A DNA stretch of 64,000 nucleotides from Gymnothorax reevesii (GCA_029721435.1 CM056573.1:48830501-48894500); one strand, 5' to 3'; shown: positions 10,299 to 20,240, numbered from the stretch's first letter. A program made the numbers and translations. The notes: generated by a model not told the origin, from the letters alone.

Positions 10299-10676
10299 TT
10301 AATGTTCCCGTAACCATGAATGCCTTAAAACAATAGGAAAAGTGGGGGACCAGATAATAAAAAACCGAACCTCCTCAGAGTGGCCACCAAAGGAAATGAA
10401 CATTTTTAGTGGCCCCGAAACTTCGGTAATAACTCTCGTGCCCAGCAGACGACGGCCCAAAGTTCTTACAAAGCGTGATTGTGAAAACGTAACAGTGGGA
10501 ACGGAGTGCTTCCAAGCCCACTTAATATCCATGAAACAATCAACTGCGCCCGAGTCCACGAACGCTTCAATGGTAATTCTCTTGCTCCCCACAGTAAGTT
10601 CTACAGGGATTAGTGTTCGGAAGGGAAATTGGGTCTGCCCCTCTAGCGCTCCTAAATCGCTAGAGGGGTTTTCCAT
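10299..10676 (-). pseudogene. Gypsy aspartic protease remnant
   Basis: Contains the retropepsin active-site motif in AFVDSGAVDCFMD, preceded by an I/V-rich strand (RITIEAFVDSG), and ends in PIVLRHSWLREH, which resembles the ILG..WL..H end of Gypsy proteases. No stop within the stretch, but it is disconnected from gag by the palindromic element at 10861-10967 and by frame changes. Confidence 0.8.
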
Positions 10677-10860
10677 TTCCCTGAAGCTTAGGACAAAGTG
10701 GATGGATAGGACCCGGCTTATTACAATTAAGGCGGATTACTCCTCTGTGAGTAGGTCTCTTAGTTCGACGGTCAAATGAACCATCAACTTGCATGGGCTC
10801 AACTGGAGTAGAATCTTTGGTGGGTGTAATAGGAGGCGCAGACTCACCACTAGCAACTTC

Positions 10861-10967
10861 CCAGATAGCAAGCTCCTCCGCTCCGGATCTGCCGCGGATC
10901 TGCCCTGGCTCCAGCTGATTCGGGGCAGATCCGCGGCAGATCAGGAGCGGAGGAGCTTGCTATCTTG
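10861..10967. mobile_element. Palindromic MITE inserted in the Gypsy relic
   Basis: About 45 bp (ccagatagcaagctcctccg and following) is repeated as an inverted complement after a 16-bp centre. The right arm ends ggaggagcttgctatcttgg. It is G/C-richer than its host and lies between the gag and protease remnants, so it inserted after the Gypsy element. The tip resembles those at 14093, 14388 and 33511. Confidence 0.75.
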
Positions 10968-11040
10968 GTTTAGCCCCATTTTCAGCCAGCGGTAATCTAT
11001 TTAACTTCTCCCTGATGCATTCATGTGTGCAGTCGTCAAT

Positions 11041-11550
11041 TCACACAGCCGTATGAACTAAGGAGTCAAAAGTCAAACAGGGTTCTAAAGTTGCCAGCGC
11101 AACCTTAATCTCCTCAGTAAGGGCATGACTAAATACGGTCATAAGAGGAGCCTCCGGCCAGCCTGTCTCTGTGGCCAGAGAACGAAAAGCAATCGAGAAT
11201 TCAGCCGCACTTTCTTTGCCCTGTTTAAGGAGTATCAAACGCGTAGCTGCATCTTGACCACTAATGTCTTGATCAAAAACAGATACCATCTCCCTGACAA
11301 GGTCCTCCACAGAATCTACGACCAGTGAATTAGATCTGATTAGTGGGCCGACCCAAGTGAGTGCTGTGCCAGCCAAAAGGGATAATATAAATGCTCCCTG
11401 AGAATCCTCATTAACAAATCGTGACGATTGAGCCTTCAAAAATATTTCACACTGGGCGATGATATCCTTACACTTTCCGGCCTTGCCACAATATCTTTGG
11501 GGCAGTTGTAACTTTGGTTCTCGGGGAGGATGTACGGTATGGATCGGTTT
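11041..11550 (-). pseudogene. gag: Gypsy gag remnant
   Basis: The frame 11041-11439 reads as the capsid-like region of a retrotransposon Gag: GAFILSLLAGTALTWVGPLI, then VREMVSVFDQ and AAEFSIAFRSLATETGW. These match the usual helical pattern with WA/W and F-x-F-x-L positions. A downstream Cys-rich trace lies outside the open frame near 11460-11500. The start codon is not recognisable. Confidence 0.75.
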
Positions 11551-11739
11551 TCACTAAATATTTGAGTTCACCACACTATCAGGGTTTATAGTGCAGATGT
11601 CATGGATCACATATCTTCCAAGAAATGTCACTTTCAAATCATCAGTCAACGGAAAATGATTCCACATTGGGATGGGCCAGATGATTTGACAAATGTGAGT
11701 TACATATTTATGTTCCGCTTGATCCAAAGCACATATCAA

Positions 11740-11990
11740 AATCAACACGAATTACTTCAGAATCACTTCCTATGTATTCCAAATACACTGACCTAAATCC
11801 AAAAAAGAAAGCAAAAAAATCTGGACAGCTAAATTTCAATTTGAAGGATCTGGAGAGATTCTGCATTGAAAAATGGTTTTTGATGCATGCTCTCAAACCT
11901 CATTATACACTATTGGAGATGACTCACAACTACACAAAGCATTAATGAAAGGAAATCTAACAGTTGCAGAGCACAGGTTTTTGAGAAAAT
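11740..11990 (+). pseudogene. Tc1-type transposase C-terminal fragment
   Basis: A plus-strand frame reads SKYTDLNPKKKAKKSGQLNF and NLKDLERFCIEKW, matching the [11 protein letters not shown] and NLKDLERFCKEEW segments that close Tc1 transposases. The Glu of the DDE triad is not preserved and stops follow. The solo LTR to the right cuts the remaining AT-rich flank. Confidence 0.5.
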
Positions 11991-12044
11991 ATTTCATGGT
12001 GATATTGTTCTCTTTCAGTAATTTTATTTCAAATATTCAAAAAG

Positions 12045-13313
12045 TGTGATGGTGCGATCAGGAACCAGTCGCGAGAACCAAGTAATGCAGTAGATCCGAT
12101 TTTATTAATAAAGGGGGAAAAGCCCCGCAGGGCAGAAGGCAACGGTACAAAGTCCACCCTCCATTAATCACAATCCAGTTGGGCAAAAATAGAGACAATA
12201 ACCAGGGCAGCAATCACAGTACTCATGGTCAGACAAAAATGGGTTTGGTACACATGCACAGGCATATCAGAGAAGCAAAGCCAAAATCCAGTGGGCGTAA
12301 TCCAAACCGTAACCAGGGCAGCAATCATAGATCTCGTGGTCGGGCAGAAAAGGGTCAAAAAACACAGATGCAACGACAAATCCAAAATCACAAAGCCAAA
12401 AATCTAAAAGTCAGACGGTCCAGTCAGAAAGGAATCACTGAGAGAACTAGGCGAGAGAAACGTGGCACAAGCAAACTGAGAGAAACGATCTGACAAGAAA
12501 GTGCTGTGAAAAGAATCGCATGCTACATGGAACACAGCTGCTGGAAATGAGACTAATTACAAAGGAGGGAACAAGAGGGAGAACATAATCACATAAAATA
12601 GGCAAACGCCAAAACGCGGACAGGGATCACGAGAAAATCCTATAGACAAACATACGGCTCCGGTCAAGGAGTTCTAACGTGCATAGATAATGAGAGAAAG
12701 GACAGAGAGAGCAGGTGTGGAGAATCCACAGAAACGCAGCAGAGAAGATTCGGGAAAGACGAGAGGTGGAGACTAGAATAGGGCGAGTGCTGAGAGCTTG
12801 TTAATCAATTAGTAAGTGCAGCTAAACAATCCCTTGGTGCTTGTTAGTAAGTTAGTATTGTATATAATGTTAGTTTGTGTTTGTAACTCTGGAAAAAGAA
12901 CAAACTGTTATTATGGGTTAGTAAAATAGAAAAGCAAGATGAAGGAAGTAAACGAGATTGGAAGGAAGGCTGAAATCCAGAAACCATTAAATCACCGAAG
13001 AGTGGCACGCAGTACTGGGGCTGTGAGCAATGACAAGACAAGAGACCAGACAGGGGGAGACAAAGTGCAATGCATGGTAGAAAGCAAAACATGGACTGGA
13101 ATAAACTAGGTAAAAAGTAAAACATGGAAAAATTAAACTAAGACGATGCATGAATAAATCAAAGTAACCAAATCACAATACACATTACGAAGAATAGTCA
13201 GACAAGGCAAAAATCCAAATATAAACATGGCAAACAGATTGAAGACATGGCGAAGCAGAACATGGACATGGCAACGCAGGGCAGAGACATGGCAGACAGG
13301 CAGAATCACAACA
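12045..13313 (-). repeat. Solo LTR, 1269 bp, minus orientation, 5-bp target duplication
   Basis: The segment begins TGTGATGG and ends AATCACAACA, so on the minus strand it runs TGTTGTGATT to CCATCACA. It is flanked by AAAAG on both sides (12040-12044 and 13314-13318), the 5-bp duplication typical of LTR retroelements. On the minus strand an AATAAA signal lies about 60 bp before the 3' end. Internal features are an imperfect repeat with gggcagcaatca at about 12205 and 12320, and acatggca motifs near the other end. No coding interior is present, hence a solo LTR. Confidence 0.75.
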
Positions 13314-13318
13314 AAAAG

Positions 13319-13780
13319 TTTGATTTTTTATTAATATTTTGAATTGATCATCATGAGGATTAATCCTAAAGGCACTGATTCATAGTGCATATTTGACCTA
13401 TCAAGGCAGCCAAAATAAAATGGTGGGCACTGTTGCAATTAAATTAGGCAAACTAGCTGATAAAATTGCTTAGGAGCAATTTTTTATTAACATAAGGCCA
13501 GTTGGTGTTAGATACTGTTTTGCTTAACCCCATAAAGTTAATGGAGCCAGATATGGGTCCATCAAATGCAGCAACTGTATTCAAATCTGTGGAACTTCAG
13601 GTCAACTTTCAATCGGTGTTCAGTATAGGGCTACTTATAATGTGCCCTTGCGTGGACCTGCATGAAGTACTCAGGAATTTGTTAAAATACATTATGAATG
13701 TACAATTTGGAGAAGATTCACTTCCTTGACCATTCCTCTCTTCAAAGCACTTTGCAGTGTTTGGAGTTCAAGGAACGGTT
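13319..13780. other. Unrecognised AT-rich sequence
   Basis: No gene or repeat recognised in this stretch. Confidence 0.4.
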
Positions 13781-14003
13781 CAGGGATATGTTTCCTGGCA
13801 ACGCTGGATCTCAGGAGTAACAAGTGTTTTAAAGAGATTCTTAAGCAAGGGAAGTTCTCTCGTTACGTGGGTTAGTTTAGAGCGAACTAAAGAGACGCTT
13901 TAGTCACGAACGTGTTTGGGAAACCCACGCTATTTTCAGAATGATCATAAGAGTCATTTAAAGAGGTTCTTAGCCTTAAGAGGCTTTCGGAAACCACTCC
14001 CTG
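13781..14003. mobile_element. Small inverted-repeat element
   Basis: Ends cagggatatgtttcc and ggaaaccactccctg are imperfect inverted complements (CAGGGA and GTTTCC on both sides). Subterminal ttcttaag and cttaaga motifs also pair. Non-coding. It shares the gtttcc/cttaag vocabulary of the larger element starting at 14407. Confidence 0.5.
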
Positions 14004-14046
14004 ATCTTTTTTTAATAAATGCAAAAAAAAACCCTCTAAATAATGG

Positions 14047-14076
14047 TTTTATTTATTTATTTATTTATTTATTTAA
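14047..14076. repeat. (ATTT)n microsatellite
   Basis: About seven uninterrupted tttatt-type tetranucleotide units. Confidence 0.9.
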
Positions 14077-14092
14077 TAATTTAGAGATGTAG

Positions 14093-14388
14093 CCCAAATA
14101 GCAGACGAGTCTGGCCTGGATCCGGCGTCAAGCCGGCACTGCTGGGCGACTGCTGGCATGGCAATTGGTATGACACCGGATGTGGGCCAGGTCTGGCAAT
14201 GATGGCTCCATTTCTGTGATTTCATGCCACATGTGGGCCGATTGTATGCGAGCTGGCCCTGTGCTGTTCTGGCAAACCAGATCTGGGCCACAACAGGGCT
14301 GTCATTCTTCATGTATGTGGGCCAGAATTGGGTCATAGAAGTGCATTATTTGGGCCAGAACTGGGCCAGACCAATTTTGCTATGTGGG
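14093..14388. mobile_element. MITE with CCCAAATAGCA/TGCTATGTGGG ends
   Basis: The left end cccaaatagca pairs with the right end tgctatgtggg with one mismatch. The core repeats gggccag in many variants (tgggccaggtctggc, gggccagaattggg). Non-coding. Open frames across it are low-complexity shadows. Confidence 0.65.
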
Positions 14389-14412
14389 AGGCTTTTAATT
14401 AATATAGGCCGC

Positions 14413-14658
14413 GTTTCCCCGTTAAGAGCGTTTTTAAGGAGTTAAGAAGGCCCAAAAGAAGAGTTCAGCCAAGAGAGAGCCTTAAGATAAGAGTGTTTCC
14501 CAGTTAAGAGCGTTTTTAAGGAGTTAAGAAGGCTCAAAAGAAGGGTTCAGCTAAGAGGGAGCCTTAAGATAAGAGTGTTTCCCAGTTAAGAGCGTTTTTA
14601 AGGAGTTAAGAAGGCTCAAAAGAAGGGTTCAGCTAAGAGGGAGCCTTAAGATAAGAGT
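14413..14658. repeat. 82-bp tandem repeat, three copies
   Basis: Units start at 14413, 14495 and 14577, each with gtttccc.gttaagagcg; a fourth start at 14659 breaks off after gtttcccag. Copies 2 and 3 are nearly identical; copy 1 differs at several positions. Each unit includes the tip sequence of the element it lies in. Confidence 0.9.
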
Positions 14659-15060
14659 GTTTCCCAGACGCGTTCTTAGTGCCCTTCTTAACAAGGGTCT
14701 TTGTGTCCTTCTTAACTGCCTTCTTAACTGGAGCTCAATTGATCAATCGATGTCAGAGTAATCGATTGTTCCACATACTTCCGTGCACACAAATGAAGTT
14801 TTGATGTAACAAGTGGCGTATAATGTAAAAAAGAAACGTGCGTAATGCCATTGCGCACACAGCAGAATGTCTGAAAACAAATGGGCGCAAATAAAGATCA
14901 ATAACACAGATAAGAAATCAGAAAAATAAGAATGAAAACATAAAATCTAATCACATCACTGATACTGATACTGTACCTCATGTAATGTCATATTATTTCA
15001 TTTTATGTTTTCACTCTTATTGTTCTGATATAATTCTGCTTATAATTATGCAGTTTACTT

Positions 15061-15120
15061 TGTTACTCATAGGGATAGCAGCAAAGGTTATAGGCTTTGC
15101 TGCTATCCCTGAGAGTAACA
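15061..15120. repeat. 60-bp hairpin
   Basis: tgttactcatagggatagca plus gcaaag is followed, after an 8-base loop (gttatagg), by its inverted complement ending tatccctgagagtaaca. 24 of 26 stem positions pair. This could be a fold-back insertion or, if transcribed, a pre-miRNA-like stem. Confidence 0.8.
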
Positions 15121-15172
15121 GCTGATATGATGCTTGCTTCACTGCATGGTGGCAGTGGGCTTATTTTATGTA

Positions 15173-15381
15173 CACTCCTGATCAAACTCTTAAGACCAGT
15201 TAAAAAATTGCAAGAATTTACATTTTGCACTTTTGTATCTTAAGAAGGTTCTAAGTAGAGTTTCAAAATGCAAAAAGAAGAAATGGGAACAAGAGACCAA
15301 ATGTTTTGAGCAGGCAATTTATTGAAAAGAACAATTTAACTGAAATAGGCTGTTCATCAGCTGATCAAAAGTTTAAGACCA
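15173..15381. repeat. Left terminal inverted repeat of the Tc1-type element
   Basis: Matches 16518-16726 as an inverted complement over almost its full length. The outer direct repeat lies at the tip and the inner one (ctgatcaaaagtttaagacc) at 15361-15380; both are presumed transposase binding sites. Confidence 0.85.
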
Positions 15382-16469
15382 CATCCTTTAAAAGCCCAAA
15401 TCTGTGGAAAAAATTTGGATTCCATGTCATTTTCTGTCAAGTAATCACACTGTCAAGACCTCTTGATGGGAAAAGCAAAAAAAACTCACTGCCTTCGAAC
15501 GTGGCAGGATTGTTGAGCTGCATAGACAAGGCCTTCTCACAGCGTGCCATCGCTGCTGAGGTTGGACGCAGTAAGACAGTCATTTTGCATTTCTTAAAAG
15601 ATCCTGAGGTTTATGGAACAAAAAAATCAAGTGGTAGACCCAAAAAAATCTCACCGGCTCTGAGCCGGAGGATCCGAATGGCTGTCCGTCAAGACACGGG
15701 ACGATCCTCATCCCAAATTAAGGCCATTACTGGTGCTGACTGCAACCCAATAACCATCAGACAGCATCTGCAAAGGAACGGCTTCAAAAACAAAAAACGT
15801 CTTCAAAGGCCACGTCTCCTTCAACACCACAAAATTGCCCGTTTGGCCTTTGCAAGGGAGCACCAAACATGGGACGTTCAAAGTTGGAAGAAAGTTTTAT
15901 TCTCTGATGAGAAAAAATTTAACCTTGATGGTCCTGATGGCTTCCAACGCTACTGGCATGACAAGGAGATGCCACCTGAGATTTTTTCAACACGGCACAG
16001 CGGAGGGGGCGCCATCATGATCTGGGGTACTTTTTCCTTCAATGGAACAATGGAGCTCCAGGTTGTGCAGGGGCGTCAAACAGCAGCTGGCTACGTGGAG
16101 ATGTTGCAGCGGGCACCCCTCATGACTGAGGGCCCTCGTCTGTGTGGTGATGACTGGGTCTTTCAGCAGGACAATGCTGAAATTCACAATGCCCGTCTGA
16201 CAAAGGATTTTTTTCAGGAGAATAACATCACTCTTTTGGATCATCCTGCATGTTCCCCTGATCTAAATCCAATTGAGAACATTTGGGGATGGATGGCAAG
16301 GGAAGTTTACAAAAATGGACATCAGTTCCAGACAGTGGATGCCCTTCGTGAAGCCATCTTCACCACTTGGAGCAACATTCCTACAAGCCTTTTGGAAACA
16401 CTCGCATCAAGCATGCCAACACAAATTTTTGAAGTGATCAACAATAATGGTGGAGCTACTCATTACTGA
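15306..16469 (+). CDS. Tc1-type DD34E transposase, open frame with scrambled N-terminus
   Basis: 387 codons are open, but the first Met lies inside the terminal repeat. Family-like sequence begins only at residue 78 ([20 protein letters not shown], a helix-turn-helix). It is followed by a GRPKK hook, a second HTH region, then the catalytic core: D201 ([12 protein letters not shown]), D289 ([10 protein letters not shown]) and E324 ([11 protein letters not shown]). Thirty-four residues separate the last two, so DD34E. A GGG motif is present ([10 protein letters not shown]). The protein ends normally in NNNGGATHY. The usual start appears at 15466 in a second frame and the first helix in a third, so two small indels scramble residues about 54-77. 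The catalytic domain looks intact; DNA binding is probably impaired. Confidence 0.88.
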   Translation: MSRQFIEKNNLTEIGCSSADQKFKTTSFKSPNLWKKFGFHVIFCQVITLSRPLDGKSKKNSLPSNVAGLLSCIDKAFSQRAIAAEVGRSKTVILHFLKDPEVYGTKKSSGRPKKISPALSRRIRMAVRQDTGRSSSQIKAITGADCNPITIRQHLQRNGFKNKKRLQRPRLLQHHKIARLAFAREHQTWDVQSWKKVLFSDEKKFNLDGPDGFQRYWHDKEMPPEIFSTRHSGGGAIMIWGTFSFNGTMELQVVQGRQTAAGYVEMLQRAPLMTEGPRLCGDDWVFQQDNAEIHNARLTKDFFQENNITLLDHPACSPDLNPIENIWGWMAREVYKNGHQFQTVDALREAIFTTWSNIPTSLLETLASSMPTQIFEVINNNGGATHY

Positions 16470-16517
16470 GTCTGTTTTTGAGACTTTAATTTCTGTTTTA
16501 GGGTTTTTTTTGAGCTA

Positions 16518-16726
16518 TGGTCTTAAACTTTTGATCAGCTGATGAACAGCCTATTTTAGTTAAATTGTTCTTTTCAATAAATTGCCTGCTCGAAACATTT
16601 AGTCTCTTGCTCACATTTCTTCTTTTTGCATTTTGAAACTCTACTTAGAACCTTCTTATGATACAACAGTGCAAAACGTAAATTCTTGCAATTTTTTAAC
16701 TGGTCTTAAGATTTTGATCAGGAGGG
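16518..16726. repeat. Right terminal inverted repeat of the Tc1-type element
   Basis: Inverted complement of 15173-15381, with the inner repeat ggtcttaaacttttgatcag at 16519-16538 and the outer one at the tip. Confidence 0.85.
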
Positions 16727-16733
16727 TAGTGTT

Positions 16734-16755
16734 TATTATTATTATTATTATTATT
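16734..16755. repeat. (TTA)n microsatellite
   Basis: About seven TTA units directly beside the right end of the Tc1-type element. Confidence 0.9.
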
Positions 16756-17721
16756 TGGTGTTGGTGGTGTACAAGAGCTCAGTGGACTGGTTGGTGACTG
16801 CAAGGTGAAAGGGTGGGGAAGTGGGGATGTCCGAAATCAGAACAGGTTGATGAGCTCCGGTCTGACCTGGAGACCGGCTCAGTGGAGTGCTTCTTGGGGT
16901 TCATGGTGGGGTGGTGGTAGTGGTGGTGGGTCATCATTGTTCTCCAGGAAATATGAGGGAAAATATTAGGGAAATACGGTAAAATATTTCAGCACATGGA
17001 ACCATAGAGGGGAGATGTAAATTTTCCCTCATTTTAAATGCTTAATGGGTAGTAGGGGTGCATGAAAGAAGGGGGAAGAAGATCATCTTAGGCTCAGAGG
17101 GAATCTGGGAAACGCGTTTGCTTCTTACTGGAGCCTTAAGAAGGATCTAAAGAAGCTCTCAGCGCTAAGATCTACTGAAATGAATCTGAGAAACTCGGCC
17201 TTAGTCATTTATTTCGCTACTCTTTTTAGAGAAATGTTTCTTTATTGTTGTGACCGCTGTATTAATGATTGAACATGAGCTATTAATTTCACCAGGCAGT
17301 AAACCCACTGTGTCATCGTGGATTTTTTCCCCTTTTTCAATTTGAGAAAGTATTTCTGCATTGAAAAGAATCAATAGGCTGTAAGCATTTATTTAATTAT
17401 AATTTTCGGGAAAAAATTAGTTCAACCTGGGCCTATTTAATCTGCCGATTTGGATGAACACGCGTAATAGGCTATGTAAAAGAATATTAAAACGTTCACG
17501 GAAATTTGGACCGGAAAATTAATTTCGCAGTGGCAAAGAATTGCAATAAATAAATAAATATTTTAAAGACTTTCATTTTCACTAATTGCACGGAAACTTT
17601 TTGCATAATATGCGGTTCAATTTGTTTGCAAACTTAAGAAAGTTAAGCATTATTAGGAGTGATTTATGAGAATTAGCGTAAAATACGTATGCATGAGAAG
17701 AACTCTCCCTGAATAGGCTAT

Positions 17722-18372
17722 CGGGGAGACCGGGGTTACCTCGTCATTATTTTGTATTTGGCTTCATAACTCTTTGTTGCTTAGACTTAGAGAAATACCA
17801 TTATGGTCTATGTGTAGTGCAGAATGTCGCCTAGTTGTATTGATACAATCTCAATATAACGCATATTTTCGTCACAATATTCAATTTTCCATATGTCACA
17901 AACATGCCGAAGTAACCCCATACCCGTGGTTACTTTGTCAGGTAGGTGGGGTAAAATTGTCATAGTAGGCAATCAGCTGAAGCTGAAAAAGACAGTCCAA
18001 TATTCTCATAACAGAAATGGTGAGAACTGTTTTATTTTTTACAACGAACCAACACAAGCTATGATTTATGCATAATCACCATCAGAGTAGCAGTTATGTC
18101 ATATGTAGGCGAGCACATTGACATTTGCACTGTACTCATGTGCCCACCCTTTGCATGAGAAGCATTGGACCCACTCCTGTCCGACTTTGGATGATGAGTA
18201 AGGACCGCGAGGAGCAGCAAACATTCCCTCTGGAAAAAGGAATGGAATGAAATGCAGAGGCCCTAGGCTGGCACCTGCCAACCCTAAAAACTCTGCCAAC
18301 ACCTCCACTTTAATGGGCCCCACCTGGGGTGACAAACCTAACCCCGTGACCGACGTAACCCCGGTCTCTCCT
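17722..18372 (-). mobile_element. Pogo-like DNA transposon copy 1, internally deleted
   Basis: Ends ggggagaccggggttac (17723-17739) and gtaaccccggtctctcc (18355-18371) are inverted complements with one change. TA lies close to both tips. The interior matches, in inverted orientation, the copy at 60712-61977 over most of its length, but about half of that copy is missing here. The coding remnant on the minus strand is the C-terminal end of a transposase. Confidence 0.75.
18110..18335 (-). pseudogene. C-terminal zinc-finger end of a pogo-like transposase (copy 1)
   Basis: Reads IKVEVLAEFLGLAGA, then EWVQCFSCKGWAHE followed by YSANV and LAYI before a stop. Compared with the other copy (61522-61619) the third Cys pair is damaged (DC changed to YS) and a stop precedes the last Cys pair. 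In pogo/jerky-type DDE transposases a comparable CxxC...H...C...CxxC finger sits at the C-terminus. No catalytic part remains. Confidence 0.55.
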
Positions 18373-19062
18373 AGATTGTCTAAGCAGCGAATTCAATTAA
18401 AATATTGCCACCCTATGATTTTTTTTTTGGAAATAACAGCAGCTCGGTATAGGTAAAACCCTTAAAGAATGAAAGAAGGAACACTGAAACAGATAGGCCA
18501 ACCGTAGTCAAATATTCCACTAAATAGTCAATCAGTTTATGATAATCCGTTATCGCTTGCTTTACTTTCCGTCTTATAAACACGTCCAACTGTATTTGTT
18601 GTTTTACTGAAGTTGTTTGACGGAATTGCTATACAATGATCATATTTTTTTTACTACTCTATAGACAATAACTTTGTGATGGTTGAGAAAATGTATCTTT
18701 TCCAGAGTTAAGCACTTTGATATACTGGCCGATATGCCAAAATAACATCAACAAGCTTGCAATTGTAAGATTGTGTGCATACAATGACATTAATAAATAA
18801 ATTCTGACAACAGATGATGTGAATTTGGGAAGGGATACTACCAAAGCCAACTTTCTGTTTGAGTGTAAAATTTATGTTTAGTCCCAAACAGTAATGGTGT
18901 TGAATTCTTGAAAGAGTGCTTAACAGACCTTAAATGAAGTCACTGGCCCAAAATACATACAGTACATTCGATTTCAGCTAATGCCTCAGGACGCAATATT
19001 TCTGATTAAGTCTTTCCTGAGCATGAAAGAAAAAGTTGCCAATATCATTCAGTGTTTGTTTG
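18373..19062. other. Unrecognised AT-rich sequence
   Basis: No gene or repeat recognised. A short T run starts at about 18419. Confidence 0.4.
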
Positions 19063-19560
19063 CTATTTTCCTGTGCAAAAATAAGACATACGGAAGTATA
19101 GGCATTGACTACAAATTAAGTATTTCTCTCTAATTTCGGAATACAAGTCACATACCAGAAAAACATCCAGTCCATCTTCAATAACTTTTATACCTCTCTG
19201 TTTACAATAATAACAATATCTAAGATAGTATTCAGTAGGCCTATTGTTATATCTACCTGTTGCTGCAGCAATTTTGAAGTTACTGCATTTAATTCTAGAA
19301 ATGGATACTCTCACATGACGCGGCAAATCACAGAGTAAGTATCTTTCAACATTTAACAAAGATTTAAACTGTTTGTAAAACTGAAATTAATGAGGATTCA
19401 ATAGATGAATGCCATATTTGTTGTAGATTATCACTAAACACCGACATCACCAACATCCTGGCAAAGCCAAACATTTCCAAAACTTGAAAAAGGATATTTT
19501 TTACTTTTGTGACCCATGTGATCCGCCCACTGTCATCTAGTGATTTAAGCATGCAGTTAC
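19063..19560 (-). pseudogene. LINE-type ORF2 C-terminal fragment
   Basis: Two minus-strand frames joined by one frameshift near 19362 read GRITWVTKVKNILFQVLEMF ... WHSSIESS, then LNVERYLLCDLPRHVRVSIS and AAATGRYNN, then C..C (YCYYC) and VFLVCDLYSEIREKYL. This is the layout of the Cys-rich tail that follows reverse transcriptase in several fish LINE proteins. The usual ED..H position reads EDGLD, so one zinc ligand is lost. No reverse transcriptase core is present. The subfamily is not identified. Confidence 0.5.
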
Positions 19561-19599
19561 ACTGTTTACTATTGTTTACTATTTTCGGAAACAAAAGCT

Positions 19600-19844
19600 T
19601 GTTCATTGTCAGACGAAAAGGCCGCAACAAAAAATGAATGTGCAAGCGGACTTATATGTCGCACTGCATTCCTGGCAGAAGGCTTCATGTCGGACATTAT
19701 AACGCGTCTGATTGACTGTTCTTGTCCGACTGCGAATGGGATTGATTGGATAGCGGTCAGCCATGTGGCCTAAATTAGCATTATAACGGAACTGTTGCAG
19801 AAACAGCCTATCACTGGTTTGGAGGGTGTTTTCAGCCACTTACT
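19600..19844. other. Unrecognised sequence
   Basis: Open frames on the minus strand here show no family I recognise. Confidence 0.35.
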
Positions 19845-19910
19845 ATTGGCCAGTTGAGTCTAAGCAACTCACTCCGGTGGGTGGAGTGAGCTCTATAAAG
19901 TAATAGGAGG
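19845..19910 (+). promoter_or_regulatory. Promoter-like CCAAT plus TATA arrangement
   Basis: An inverted CCAAT box (attgg, 19845-19849) lies about 45 bp upstream of tctataaag (19892-19900). Between them is a short inverted repeat (ctcactcc/ggagtgag). No downstream coding exon is recognised, so function is speculative. Confidence 0.25.
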
Positions 19911-20077
19911 CGCGACAAAGTTTTACTCTGATTTGCTGAGAACAAACCACGCCTTTACTTGTTGCATATTTATGTTCTGCATGTTCAGACTGATTTCACG
20001 GTTCACGTTTGATGATTTTTGGCTATTAACACATTTACATCCACTTGTATAAAGAAAAAACTCCCGCACACGGTCTT

Positions 20078-20240
20078 CAAATCAAATCAAATCAACTTTA
20101 TTTATATAGCACATTTAAAAACAACCAGGGTTGACCTTGCTGTACAACAGAGTTAAAAATATAAGAATACGAACAAACAAATAAAAGGACTAAAAAACAA
20201 ATAAAAATACATAAAACAATAAAACAGTAAAACAACTTGC
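20078..20240 (-). repeat. 3' tail of a LINE (L2-like) or related SINE
   Basis: The minus strand ends in gctatataaataaagttgat followed by several ttgat units. A microsatellite-like tail after tatataaataaa is characteristic of L2/RTE-type LINE 3' ends in fish. Confidence 0.5.

Larger units (their letters stand above)
8106..11560 (-). mobile_element. Decayed Ty3/Gypsy retrotransposon, sushi-like
   Basis: Reading right to left on the minus strand the order is gag, protease, reverse transcriptase, RNase H, integrase zinc finger. That is the normal Ty3/Gypsy order, in contrast to the element at the left edge of the window. The frames are broken in at least five places. The element stops abruptly just inside the integrase core near 8110-8140, so the integrase catalytic domain and 3' LTR are missing. 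No 5' LTR or primer-binding site adjoins the gag end. Motifs ([48 protein letters not shown]) resemble the Tf1/sushi chromovirus group of fish. Confidence 0.85.
15173..16726 (+). mobile_element. Tc1-type transposon with long IR/DR ends, complete
   Basis: TA (15171-15172 and 16727-16728) flanks ends reading CACTCCTGATCAAA and, inverted, CCCTCCTGATCAAA. The terminal repeats are about 209 bp. Each has an outer and an inner copy of tgatcaaa..ttaagacca, an IR/DR arrangement as in other fish Tc1 elements. One transposase frame lies between them. It is the best-preserved DNA transposon in the window. Confidence 0.9.
14407..17200. mobile_element. Composite inverted-repeat element interrupted by a Tc1 transposon
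   Basis: The left tip ggccgcgtttccc and the right tip gagaaactcggcc (read inward ggccgagtttctc) are near-matching inverted ends. Both are followed inward by cttaag/gaagg-type motifs. The left flank is ata and the right flank tta, so a target duplication is not proven. Between the ends lie an 82-bp tandem array, a hairpin and the complete Tc1-type element. A Pro/His-rich minus-strand reading near 16800-16940 may be residue of an original gene. Harbinger affiliation is a guess from the type of tip. Confidence 0.4.

Noticed and set aside
12179..12493. Open frames of 104 and 75 codons
   Set aside because: They lie inside the solo LTR, overlap on both strands and reflect its imperfect internal duplication.
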